A stretch of 64,000 nucleotides of DNA from Ruminiclostridium papyrosolvens DSM 2782 (GTDB lineage: Bacteria > Bacillota > Clostridia > Acetivibrionales > DSM-1351), in contig NZ_CP119677.1 in NCBI RefSeq assembly GCF_029318685.1, forward strand, positions 310,001 to 374,000. Reading direction: 5' to 3'. Position 1 is the stretch's first letter; every line of letters begins with the position of its first letter. The notes below the pieces were generated by a model. That model saw only the letters and a program-made list of their open reading frames with translations. It ran no database searches and was not told the origin of the DNA. Both the position numbers and the translations under genes were made by a program. This document shows, in pieces, positions 44,724 to 55,100 of this stretch.

Positions 44724-47111
44724 ATGAAAATGTCACCACTAAACTTGTCATTTATGGAATTTGAGCTTTTAGATTTAAATAACAATAGTAAAAAGCCTGC
44801 AAGTAATAATCTAGTTACCCAGATACTTGAAGAACGGGCATCTAAGACTCCGGAAAGAATTGCTGCCAAGATGTGCTATGATTTTAGTGAACAAATAGAA
44901 AGCTTAAAGTTAAAGAAAATAGCTTCAAATACATATGATGAATTAAAGAATTGCTGTTTTAAGGTAAACCCGTACGTATGTAAGCTTGATGATGAACTTC
45001 TTAAATACTCATTATTAGCTGATGGAAGAAATGATATAGATGAGCTTAAACTTTTAAAGACCCATTGCTTTAATTACGTGATTATAAATAAAAATACACT
45101 TGATTTATTGCGGTGCTTTAATGGTAGAAACAGTATTTTAGGTATATATGAAAAATATAAGAACAGTAATTTGCTTTTTTTTATTTTAAATGGTGATATG
45201 GCAAAGCATTCTTGGAAGGTAACTTCTGAAAAAGAGGAATTGACCTTGAAAAATACAAATGACTTTTTGTTGCTTATAAGATTAATGTATATATCAAAAT
45301 TAATTGATTTAAATTCTGTTAATTATGGAGATACGGAATTGAAACTAAATCAAGTTGAACTATTTAGAGAAGAAAAAAATACTGCTCCGAAGAGGGAAAT
45401 ATTTACAAACAGGGATAAACCAAAACAACAAGATAAATCAATATTGTTATTAGGCTCAACTCCGGGGTCCGCAACAATTGGAATTCTTTATATTGCGTCG
45501 TATTTGAAGCGAAATGGTATTAGTGTATATTGTAAATATAACAATTTAGACGTTGACTATAAATCTTTAAAAGCGGATCTTAAAAAATTAATAAGTGAAA
45601 TAAAACCTGAGATAGTTGGGGTCAGTATAAAATGGTTTCCACATATATCTAGAGGGCTGGAAATTTGCAAAATAATAAAAGAGATTTCTTGTAATATTGA
45701 AGTAGTTGTTGGAGGGAATACATCAACCATCTATAACAAAGAATTTATTGAAAATGATTACGTTGATTATGTTGTTTGCGGGGATGGGGAAGTTCCATTG
45801 TTGAAAATCTGTAAAGGAGAAGACAGTATACCTAACTGTATATACAAAAAAAACGGCAAGATAATAAAGAATTCTATTACCTATGTTCAGAACGATAAAA
45901 ATTCTAATGATATATATTTGTCTCACTTGGAAGATATTCTAATATCTAAGGATTTATTGTATAGCGTACCTTATTATTATATATATACTGGTAAAGGATG
46001 TTTAATGAATTGCTGCTACTGTGGAGGATGTCTTGAGGCACAAAAAAATCAGTTCAATAGACAAAAACCTTTTCTAAGGAATATAAGTGAAGTTAGAAAG
46101 GACTTAATTGAAGTTAAGAAGTATGCATCAACATTTTTATTTATAGATTCAATTGAAATGGATACATTAAACTATCATAGAGAATTGTGGAAGGGAATTG
46201 ATTTATCTAACCATTTTTGTCATTTCTACTTTTATAAGATACCCCCTGAAGAATTTATTAGTATTTTAGCTGAAACATTTAAATATATTTATATTAATGT
46301 TGATTTATGTAGTTTTTCGGAAAGGCATAGGGGTTATTTGCATTCTTTGAATCTTGTTAAACCAATGCCTACAGATAAAGAGTTAATTGAGTTTGTGGGA
46401 AACTGTAATAACTATAAAAATATGGAGATAAGTGTTAGTTTAATATCCGGATTGCCGTATTATACCAATGATGATATGAAACAGAGTGAAGCTTTTCTTA
46501 AAAGATTAATGAGTTACCCGGTATTTAAAGGTGCTGAATGGGGGAGGTTGCATGCTCAACCGGGCGCACCAATTGTTAATAGCTGCAAAGAATATGGTAT
46601 GTATTCTCAGGCGGTAGAATTTGATGATTTTTTGAAATACAGTAAATTAAATATGAGTGAAGAGATTTATCCTGATGTCTATTCTTTTAAGTTTCCATAC
46701 ATCAATTTTAACGAAGAGGTAGTTAATGATGAAGTGAATAAACACTATAGAGAAATGTATGCTCTTATAAAAAACAAATGTCAGCAAGTTGATGATACTG
46801 TTGTCTATCAAGCTATTACATATGAAGAGATTAACATAGAAGCACATAAAATTGCCGATATTTTAAAGGAGAATGGTGTCGGAGAAGACGATGTAGTATG
46901 TATCATTGACGAACAGTCAATTAGCCTAGTAATTGCCGTACTTGGAGTTTTAAAAGTCAGAGGTGCTTATTTGCTGGTTAATCCGGATTACTCTGAAACA
47001 GAAATACGGGATATAGCTAAAGCCAGTAACTCAAAGTTGATTTTAATTGGTACAGGCGTTCGGAAACGAAATGGATTAGGGAAGATAAATACTATTGTAT
47101 ATAAAATATAG
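44724..47111 (+). CDS. Chimeric B12-binding radical SAM protein inside a truncated NRPS-type adenylation domain
   Basis: A 795-aa protein. Residues about 10-50 read like an NRPS C-A linker and A-domain start (LVTQILEERASKTPERIAAK). Residues about 80-205 include a PqqD-like winged-helix pattern (VIINKNTLDLLRCFNGRNSI, then LLLIRLMYISKLIDL). About 240-375 is a B12-binding domain (KSILLLGSTPGS, PEIVGVSIKWFP, VVVGGNTSTI, VVCGDGEVPLL). The cluster motif CLMNCCYC (Cys 426, 430, 433) opens a radical SAM barrel. From about 695 the A domain resumes (ITYEEINIEAHKIADIL, LGVLKVRGAYLLVNPDYSE) and stops at 795, before the ATP-binding A3 motif. The adenylation part therefore cannot be active alone. A terminator follows at once, so no further frame continues it. 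It is the last gene of the cluster. Confidence 0.8.
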   Translation: MKMSPLNLSFMEFELLDLNNNSKKPASNNLVTQILEERASKTPERIAAKMCYDFSEQIESLKLKKIASNTYDELKNCCFKVNPYVCKLDDELLKYSLLADGRNDIDELKLLKTHCFNYVIINKNTLDLLRCFNGRNSILGIYEKYKNSNLLFFILNGDMAKHSWKVTSEKEELTLKNTNDFLLLIRLMYISKLIDLNSVNYGDTELKLNQVELFREEKNTAPKREIFTNRDKPKQQDKSILLLGSTPGSATIGILYIASYLKRNGISVYCKYNNLDVDYKSLKADLKKLISEIKPEIVGVSIKWFPHISRGLEICKIIKEISCNIEVVVGGNTSTIYNKEFIENDYVDYVVCGDGEVPLLKICKGEDSIPNCIYKKNGKIIKNSITYVQNDKNSNDIYLSHLEDILISKDLLYSVPYYYIYTGKGCLMNCCYCGGCLEAQKNQFNRQKPFLRNISEVRKDLIEVKKYASTFLFIDSIEMDTLNYHRELWKGIDLSNHFCHFYFYKIPPEEFISILAETFKYIYINVDLCSFSERHRGYLHSLNLVKPMPTDKELIEFVGNCNNYKNMEISVSLISGLPYYTNDDMKQSEAFLKRLMSYPVFKGAEWGRLHAQPGAPIVNSCKEYGMYSQAVEFDDFLKYSKLNMSEEIYPDVYSFKFPYINFNEEVVNDEVNKHYREMYALIKNKCQQVDDTVVYQAITYEEINIEAHKIADILKENGVGEDDVVCIIDEQSISLVIAVLGVLKVRGAYLLVNPDYSETEIRDIAKASNSKLILIGTGVRKRNGLGKINTIVYKI

Positions 47112-47138
47112 GGAGCACAGCGCGTGCTTCTTTTTTTA
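47112..47138 (+). terminator. Terminator of the biosynthetic cluster
   Basis: A 7-bp stem, 47112-47118 with 47124-47130 (one G-T), around loop AGCGC, followed by seven T's. Confidence 0.8.
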
Positions 47139-47166
47139 CGTTTTCATTACAACTTTGCCCGATACA

Positions 47167-47194
47167 TAAGTAAATAGTGCCAAAATGCCGATAA
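47167..47194 (+). promoter_or_regulatory. Sigma-D-like promoter for the second surface-protein block
   Basis: TAAG (47167-47170), a 16-nt spacer and GCCGATAA (47187-47194), 45 bp before the gene. One -35 mismatch. Confidence 0.65.
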
Positions 47195-47238
47195 ATAGGT
47201 TGTAAAACTAGTATTTAACTTGCGGGGGTAATTTTACA

Positions 47239-50200
47239 ATGAAGACTAAATTAAGGTTTGTTTCAGCTATACTTGTATTAAGCCTGATATTATCGAATTT
47301 TGTAGGGCTAATACAACCGGTTTATGCAGCACCGGATGTTCTTAACTTTTCCATAGATCAGAGCACTTTCAATGAAAATGCCGGAACGGTCAAAGCAAGC
47401 TGGAACGGACAGCTAAATGTGACGGGAACAATAACATATGAGGCACCCGCTGCCTCGGGACACAAGACAGTAAGCATAAATGTAAGTGCAGGAACGGGTA
47501 CGGTACTGCTTACAGATATTAAAAAGGATTATATATATGACATAAAGGTTTCCTTAACAAATCCGTCAACTGCCTATTCAGCAGAAAAGTTTTATCTGGC
47601 AGGCGTATCTGTATATGCGGAGCAGATGAGGCAGCAATATGTGGATCACCCCGGAGGGGGAAGGGAAACAGGAGTATATCCTGCCATAAAACTATCCTGG
47701 AAGCTTCCTCTTATATATGATGGGACAAGCTCATTTGTCCCGGCCAAAGGCACAATACTTAGCAATATAGCTCCTGCTATAGACAGAATAAATTATAAAT
47801 TCCATATGGAAACAAGTAAGACAAAACCAAACCTCGCAGATGTAGTAGTAAATATGAAAAATGACGGCAGCGGATACACTGCTATGGTTTCAGGGGACAC
47901 AACAAGGGTTTCCGATGTAAAATGGGATAATGCACAGGGTGAATACTCCTTGTATCTGTTTGGTGTAAAAGACGGTGAAACACAGATTCCTACAATACAG
48001 CAGATAAAGGACGGAACCGCAACAATTCCTAAGGGAATCCCTGCTTCCGATATAAATTACGTACTTCCCCATCAGGAGATACGCCCTGGCTGTATTTATG
48101 TTGTCACAATGGATACACTTGTATGCGACCTGAATGGACAATATGTTTCAAAGGCATTGTCAGGTGCTACTACAAGTCCATTGACGGGAATTGTAAATTA
48201 TACCTATACACCTGTAAGGTTCCAATTAACCAAGGATTCCATGGACAATATATTAATCAGAATAAACACAGTTAACCTTGGAGATGTTTCAATGCCTGAA
48301 CTCAGTTACTTTGTTCAGACAAGTAATGTAGATTCGGATGATGACAGTGACTGGAAGAATATAAAGGAAATCACAAATATTTCAGGAGAATATACCATAA
48401 CAAATCTTCAGGGAATCAACCCCAGAAATACAGTATATTACAGGATTGTGGTAAGGTCTGCATCGGTAGATGACAGAATTATGTCCTTGGCTATGCCATA
48501 CAGGATGTTGGATGATACCTCCAAGACACCTGTACCAAAGAATGTATCGGTAATAGGAGTAAATTTATCAGACACAATACCAAGTGATACGGAAAGAACC
48601 TCAGATATTAAAATAATTTGGGATAAGCCTGCTAACTGGGACGACACGAAAAATGAAGATGTGTATTACCATTTTATGTTAAGTACAGGACAGAAGGATC
48701 TTGACCCTGCCGTGAAATACCCGCTTACAGCAAACGGCAAAGACTATGGAACAAGCAGCTATGCGGTTAAATACAGATTGGTACAGTATGTAAGTACAAA
48801 GTCAGGGTTGATAAAAGAAAATGCAAATGACAATACAAAACTTGAATATACAATAAAGGGTTTGGATCTCTTTAAGGGCTTTGAGGGGGACGGTACGGTT
48901 TCACCCATAGCTAACCCGGATGCATATCCTGATTTTCTGCTGCCTAACAAAACCTATTATTTGCAGGTTTATACAACACTTCCGGTGGACAAGGGTAATA
49001 CAACCGATAGTTCTAAGATGTCAGAAAAGTCGTTGACTACAAGTTTTACAACACTTTCACTGACTAGCAGGGATGTACCTACTCCGAACAATTTTCAACT
49101 GGTTAATACAAAGGTTACCCCTGCAACATCAACAACACCTGCAAATGCTGCTATAACATTAAGATTTGAAGATCTTAAAATTGACTGGAGTAAATATACA
49201 AGCAACCACAGCACTACAAAGGACGTTGTAATATATGACCTTTACATGAGCAAGCAGCCTGACCTGAGCACATTCAAGCTTATAGGGTCAAGTAATCAAG
49301 CAGGAAGTGATGTTGAATTTAAACCTGTTATATCCGGCAATACAACATGGATAAATACGATTATAAATAAATTCAGTGATACAGGTAATATCAACTCCTT
49401 TGGATATTCATTGTCACCAAATACAATATATTACTTTATGATAAAGGTAAGGTTGAATCTTGAAAATGAGAATCCAAAGGAAAGAGAATCCGTACAGACC
49501 AATCTGCTTTCCGTAACAACTCCAAGAGGTGAACCTACAAAGCCGAATGACGATGCAAAGAAACCTGTGGCTCCCTCTGATTTTGCAATAGCCTTGGATA
49601 AAGACGGGAATCCGATGGTTTCGGGACATTCAGTGACCTTTGAGTGGACTGTAAAGGAAAATGAAGCAGCTTACAACCTTATATCCACTGCAAAAAAGGT
49701 TGCACTGGATACCCCCGATACAGATTCATCTATATTGGAAGATGCTACGTATATCAGTTATATAGCTGCATTTGGTGATAAGGACAGAAATATAGACGGA
49801 AATTCCAAAAAGCTTACTCTTGACCCAAAAGCTTCACCACTTCCGTCTAATCTGGTATATGACAGTAAGACCAAGAAATGCAGATATACCATAAATACAT
49901 GGTTATATCCAAACAGGGTTTACTATTTTAGTTTAAGGTCTGAGGTAATGGAGGCAAATAAAGCAAAGTCAAGTGTATGGATATCCATACCCGTAACTAC
50001 GGCATTAATCGAAAGCCCATCTATGCTGCAGACCATAAACGACTGTGAACTGAGCTTTTATTGGTTTGACACAAACCCTCAAACAACAGCAGACAGCTAT
50101 ACCCTAAAGATAAAAGCTGCTGCAGATAAGAACTATACTCAGCTTACAAAGGCACAGTACAACATAGTAAAAGACGGTAGCGTGTACTATGGACGACTTT

Positions 50201-52131
50201 ACAAACTCAAGGCCAATACGCAGTATAATATACAGGTAATCAGAACGATTGATAATGCAGTATTAAGCAATACAACCCTGTCAACGAGAAATGACTATTA
50301 TCAGATAGAAGTAAAATGGCAAGGAATTGCAGTAGATGATTATTCAGGGTATGAACTTGCAATTAAAACTGAGGATGATACGGATTACAAAGTTCTTAGC
50401 AACTCTGATTTGGAGCAGTATGTAGATATAACAAGGCATACATACCCGTATTATATTGAAAAAACCTTCAATAACCTTGGCACTGAATACTACACCTATA
50501 CTGCCAGAATAAAATATGCGGAGATAACCTTACCAAGCGGAGCAAAGGAACACAAGCCTTTGAAGCCAAATACAAAATACTATATAAAGGTAAGAGCTTA
50601 CAAAAAAGACCCTTCAAATTTAGAGGCAATTACACGTTCCAAATATATCGGGCCTGTAAATACAAGAACAGAGTTCCATCAAGGTGATTATGACGACGAC
50701 GACAATAAAACAAATACAACGGCAAAATTCCTTGATATGCTGGAAAAACTGGAACAGGGATTATACTGGGATGTAAACAAGGGCAGCAGCAGTTCCATGG
50801 AAAAGGTATATGTAAAGGATGACAAGGTGGTAAACCTTCTCGAAGGCCCCGGATATTACTCATGTACAATAGATATATCCCAGTCACCTGCATATATCAA
50901 TACTGATGAAGTATATATGGCTAAAAATATATTAAATGCCATGAAAACCTATAACAAGAGTGTAATCATTAAGACAAAGGATATTGAATACACTATAAGG
51001 CCTGATACCTTTGATATTAATAACATGGAGGAGTTCAAGAAGGCTAAGGCGGCAGCAGGGGCAAAGGATGTTTACCTTAAACTCGATAATATACAGACTT
51101 CGGAAATACAACCAAAGGCACCTGCAAACACTACTACAGCGTCAAAAATAAATTTAATTACAGCACAGGCCGTTGCAAGCAGAGAGACCAGTGAAAACAT
51201 TAAGAACCTGATAAAAGACAAGCTTTACAATGAAGACACTGGTATAATAAAGAAAAAGCTTGATGTAATAAAAAATCCTAACAACCCTAACACAAAAGGC
51301 AGCGATGCCAGCGTTGACAAGTATTTAAACCAATTGATTGAGGAGATAAAGAGTGAATTGTCATATTTCATCAACGATACTCTTAATGGTGCCAACTATT
51401 CAACAGGGTTCTTTGCAGAGAAATATGACATAACAGGATATAATTCTCCAATGTCCATAAAAATGTCATATAAGGGAAACACCATTGCAAACCCGTATGT
51501 ACTTTACGGCAATGCAGGTAACTGGCAGAAGCTGACACAGAACTTAAAGTATGATTCAGGATATGTTACCTTCTTTGCAGCAAGTCCCGGTAAATATACA
51601 GTGTTTGCCGGAAAGGATGTAACCTCTACCATAGGTGATGATAGTCCTGCTAAAGAGTATATAGCAAAGCTTGCAGGAAAATATGACCTGACACTGGTAT
51701 TCTCAGGTGCGGGAGAGTCATATAATCCGGAATTGAGCGTATCAGTAAGAGAGGCTGTAACACTGTATGAGCTTGTATCCGATTCACAGGTGGACAGCAC
51801 CACTGATGTAAAGGTAAAAGCAAAGAACTATAGGCTTGATAAAATAATAAATGTAAACAACCTGAACAGAAATATAACAAGACAGGAAACAGCGGCAATA
51901 ATAATAAAGCTTTACTGTCAGAGAACCGGAGCAGATTACGACAGATTGAGGGCATCTTATAATAAAATAATAAAAGACGATTCAGCTATTGGAGCAAAAT
52001 ATGCAACACCTGTATATGCGTGTCTCAATATGAACGTCATGAGCCTTGATTCAAGTTCCAAGTTCAACCCGGCGCTGTCAATAAACAGAAAAGACATTGC
52101 GGTTGCATTTGAAAAGATGCTTGAAGCATAG
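47239..52131 (+). CDS. Giant secreted FN3-repeat surface protein with degenerate C-terminal SLH repeats
   Basis: A 1630-aa protein with a signal peptide (FVSAILVLSLILSNFVGL, cleavage near VYA-AP). Most of the length is FN3-like and other beta-sandwich modules with typical NTKYYIKVRAYKKDP and NTVYYRIVVRSAS strands and W-containing first sheets. About residues 1395-1455 is a compact module ending KYTVFAGKD. The last 130 residues hold weak SLH repeats (NITRQETAAIIIKLYCQ, YATPVYACLNMNVMS, SINRKDIAVAFEKML). The next gene starts 55 bp later and ends in a similar module plus degenerate SLH, so the two are diverged paralogues. The SD is GGGGG. A wall-bound adhesive or scaffold role is likely; nothing catalytic was recognised. 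Confidence 0.83.
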   Translation: MKTKLRFVSAILVLSLILSNFVGLIQPVYAAPDVLNFSIDQSTFNENAGTVKASWNGQLNVTGTITYEAPAASGHKTVSINVSAGTGTVLLTDIKKDYIYDIKVSLTNPSTAYSAEKFYLAGVSVYAEQMRQQYVDHPGGGRETGVYPAIKLSWKLPLIYDGTSSFVPAKGTILSNIAPAIDRINYKFHMETSKTKPNLADVVVNMKNDGSGYTAMVSGDTTRVSDVKWDNAQGEYSLYLFGVKDGETQIPTIQQIKDGTATIPKGIPASDINYVLPHQEIRPGCIYVVTMDTLVCDLNGQYVSKALSGATTSPLTGIVNYTYTPVRFQLTKDSMDNILIRINTVNLGDVSMPELSYFVQTSNVDSDDDSDWKNIKEITNISGEYTITNLQGINPRNTVYYRIVVRSASVDDRIMSLAMPYRMLDDTSKTPVPKNVSVIGVNLSDTIPSDTERTSDIKIIWDKPANWDDTKNEDVYYHFMLSTGQKDLDPAVKYPLTANGKDYGTSSYAVKYRLVQYVSTKSGLIKENANDNTKLEYTIKGLDLFKGFEGDGTVSPIANPDAYPDFLLPNKTYYLQVYTTLPVDKGNTTDSSKMSEKSLTTSFTTLSLTSRDVPTPNNFQLVNTKVTPATSTTPANAAITLRFEDLKIDWSKYTSNHSTTKDVVIYDLYMSKQPDLSTFKLIGSSNQAGSDVEFKPVISGNTTWINTIINKFSDTGNINSFGYSLSPNTIYYFMIKVRLNLENENPKERESVQTNLLSVTTPRGEPTKPNDDAKKPVAPSDFAIALDKDGNPMVSGHSVTFEWTVKENEAAYNLISTAKKVALDTPDTDSSILEDATYISYIAAFGDKDRNIDGNSKKLTLDPKASPLPSNLVYDSKTKKCRYTINTWLYPNRVYYFSLRSEVMEANKAKSSVWISIPVTTALIESPSMLQTINDCELSFYWFDTNPQTTADSYTLKIKAAADKNYTQLTKAQYNIVKDGSVYYGRLYKLKANTQYNIQVIRTIDNAVLSNTTLSTRNDYYQIEVKWQGIAVDDYSGYELAIKTEDDTDYKVLSNSDLEQYVDITRHTYPYYIEKTFNNLGTEYYTYTARIKYAEITLPSGAKEHKPLKPNTKYYIKVRAYKKDPSNLEAITRSKYIGPVNTRTEFHQGDYDDDDNKTNTTAKFLDMLEKLEQGLYWDVNKGSSSSMEKVYVKDDKVVNLLEGPGYYSCTIDISQSPAYINTDEVYMAKNILNAMKTYNKSVIIKTKDIEYTIRPDTFDINNMEEFKKAKAAAGAKDVYLKLDNIQTSEIQPKAPANTTTASKINLITAQAVASRETSENIKNLIKDKLYNEDTGIIKKKLDVIKNPNNPNTKGSDASVDKYLNQLIEEIKSELSYFINDTLNGANYSTGFFAEKYDITGYNSPMSIKMSYKGNTIANPYVLYGNAGNWQKLTQNLKYDSGYVTFFAASPGKYTVFAGKDVTSTIGDDSPAKEYIAKLAGKYDLTLVFSGAGESYNPELSVSVREAVTLYELVSDSQVDSTTDVKVKAKNYRLDKIINVNNLNRNITRQETAAIIIKLYCQRTGADYDRLRASYNKIIKDDSAIGAKYATPVYACLNMNVMSLDSSSKFNPALSINRKDIAVAFEKMLEA

Positions 52132-52132
52132 A

Positions 52133-52159
52133 TAAACTTGTATGTATACCCGCCGATAA
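52133..52159 (+). promoter_or_regulatory. Consensus sigma-D promoter between the two giant surface genes
   Basis: TAAA (52133-52136), exactly 15 nt, GCCGATAA (52152-52159). It fills the 54-bp gap between the genes, so the second gene may be expressed on its own. Confidence 0.75.
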
Positions 52160-52185
52160 TAAATAACGGCATGTGGAGGACAAAG

Positions 52186-55100
52186 ATGAGGACAAAAAGG
52201 ATATTTGCAGCTTTAGTATTAATGATATTTTTCATAACGACATATGGTACAGTGTACGCAGCACCCATTGATGTGCCCGTACCGGCTGCACCCACACAGC
52301 TGACAATTCCCAAAAACAGTCAAGGCACAGAGCCCAGCATAGGCTATGATTCGGCAGATGGAGGAAAATCTGGCTATTATGCAGATTTTCAATGGCAGGT
52401 GCCAAACCCGGCGGGTAAGTATGTAAATATATACTTGCAGGAATCCCCAAAAGGCTACAGAGCTGCAAAACCTGCATATTTAAAGGAAAAAGATCTTCCT
52501 GCAATAACAACACCAATCAGAATGAGAGATCTTACCTCGGGAACAATATATACTGCAAGTTCAAAGGCCTATGCCACAGATGTTGACCCTATAACGGGAC
52601 AAGTATACAAATCAGGGGAGTCTGACAGCTCAAACCTTGTAAAATTTATGACTGATATAAACATGCATTGTATAACGTCAGGAACCAATAAAATAAAGAT
52701 AATTTGGGATGATGTCTGGAATGATGGCAAAAGAATAAATTATCAGCTTTATGTTTCAGAAAACAGGGATTTTGCCAATACTCTTCCTATTACTGTTACA
52801 CAGGAGCAGATAAGTGCAACCGGGCCGGTATACGTAAATCAGACTGACGGAACACTGGAGTATGAGCATACGGTTAAAGACCCCGGAAGAGTGTATTATG
52901 TCAAGATTGTTCCTGTTGTATCAGACCAGTCAATAATTAAAACATCACAAACTAAAACAATATTGGTAAGTACATATATATTAGTAAAAACATCCAGAGT
53001 GTCAACAACAGATGACGGAACAATCTGGAGACTTGATTGGAGTCCTGTTATAACAGGTCTTTCATCCTCTAACATAACCGTTCAGTACCAGATAAACAGG
53101 TTTGAAGCGGACAATATGCCAAAGATTATTATGGTGGAAACAGGCACAACCACCTTTATTACAGTGCCCGAAGGAAAGGAAAACAGCTACATGATAAGGG
53201 CAATCGTAAAGAAGGATGGATTGCCCTATTACCCCAGCAATATTGATATAGTTTCAGATAAGGTGACATTGAAGGAGAGTGATGTTCCTGCAACGCCTTC
53301 AACACCGGAACTGGTACCTCAGTTCAAGGATTCAACAGATTCCGTTATAATTGCGTATGAAGATGTTAAGGACACAAACGGAGTAGTAACTAAAAAAGGT
53401 GAACTTGGAAAGGACACTGCAACTATCTTATGGCGGCTGCCAAAAAAGGCTGATGGTACAATAGATTCAGATGTTCTGTATGATTTATGGCTGTTGGAAG
53501 ATTCAGGTGCAATAGATGCTCCTCCCGTAGAAACAAAAATACAGTCAAATTTTAAGCCCGGCAGTGCAAACCAAGTAAAGGACGAGTCCAATAATGGAAG
53601 GATTGTAGGATATAAATACAAAATTGAAAATTTGCAGCCTAACCATACCTATTATTTCAGAATAGTAGCAAAGAAAACCTTTGCAGAGGAAAAAGAGGGA
53701 ATTATCCAAAACGTTGAGCATATTTCAACCCCGGCACTAAAGGTAATTGTTACACTTCCGGGAGGAATAATAGATACTCCGTTGATACCGTCAAATCCGC
53801 CTCTTCAGATAAGAAAGCAGGAAGACGGAGTCAAAGACATGATTACCGATACCGGTATAACAGTTCAATTAAAGAACAGGTGGTTTGAGCAATTTGATGC
53901 TGCTACCGGAAGATGGTCTTATATACAGGCTGACAAAACAACTATGGCAGATACACCGCCATATAATCCGCAAACAACACCGCCGGATAATAAGAACTAC
54001 AGAAAAGTTGAGTATGATACGGGAGTAACTCTGTACGTTGGTTGTACCGAGTATACGCCGAGTATAGATATATCTGCAATAAATAAATATAAACTGGAAA
54101 AAGTGTCTACAACTCCAAATGACGATTTGGAGGATATGTACCTGAATGTACCTGAAAATGTACCTGTTCCGGCTTCGGGCACTCCTGTTTATGCAAAACA
54201 CAACGTAGTTGTGCCTGTAAAGGATTTAAAACCTAATACCACCTACATACTGTGGGTAAGAGCATCCAGAGACGGCAATCCTCCGTTATTCTCTGATGTT
54301 TCAAACCCTATAATTTTCACTACACTGCCTACACCGGGGGATACTATAGAAAAGCCTGTAGTTCCTGACCTGAGATGTACAAATATTTCTGATACATTTG
54401 CTGATTTGGCATGGAATTACAAAGAGCAGAATACCTATTATCTGAAATATGGAAACGTAGACGACGTAACAAAGGCACAAGGCTCTTTAACAATAACGGG
54501 TGAACAGATAAAAAAATCCGGCACAGACTATGTGAGGGTGACAGGGCTGACACCGGATACCCAGTACTATTTTTGGATTCAGGCGGAAGCCTTTAATTCC
54601 GACTTGTCTGCCGGAGAAAAGTCCGAGTGGAGTGATTCGCTGCCATTAAGGACATTAAAGCTGATGCCTCCCTCAACACCAAGAGGCTTCGGAGTTAAAA
54701 ATACCGCAAATGCGGTAACTAAGAACAGTGTAACCTTTGAATGGATTCAGGAACCGGGACTTACTTATATACTTGAAATTGCCGGGAAAATTGACTATTC
54801 CGATGCAAAAGTATACGAGTGCGGAAGTGCCAGTGAATTCAAGGTTGAAGGACTTACCTCAAACTTCAGGTACTTTGCAAGGCTGTACGCATATGACCCG
54901 GCTAAAAAACTTCGCTCACTGCCTACACAAAGTATCAGTGTAAGAACTTTAAGAAGTAGTGACGACTACGACTCTGATAAGGATGTTGACCATCCGATTT
55001 CAGGTGATGTCATAGAAAAAGCACCAAACATTGTAAACGGCACATGGGTAGTTAAGATAACCGGAGTAAATGCTGACAGACTTGTACAGATAATAATGAC

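Noticed and set aside
46854-46861. GCCGATAT inside the chimeric radical SAM gene
   Set aside because: No TAAA at 14-16 nt upstream and it lies in coding sequence, so it is not called a sigma-D promoter.
44724-47111. Frameshift splitting a complete NRPS adenylation domain
   Set aside because: A terminator follows the stop directly and no other frame downstream continues the A domain, so truncation is preferred over a frameshift.
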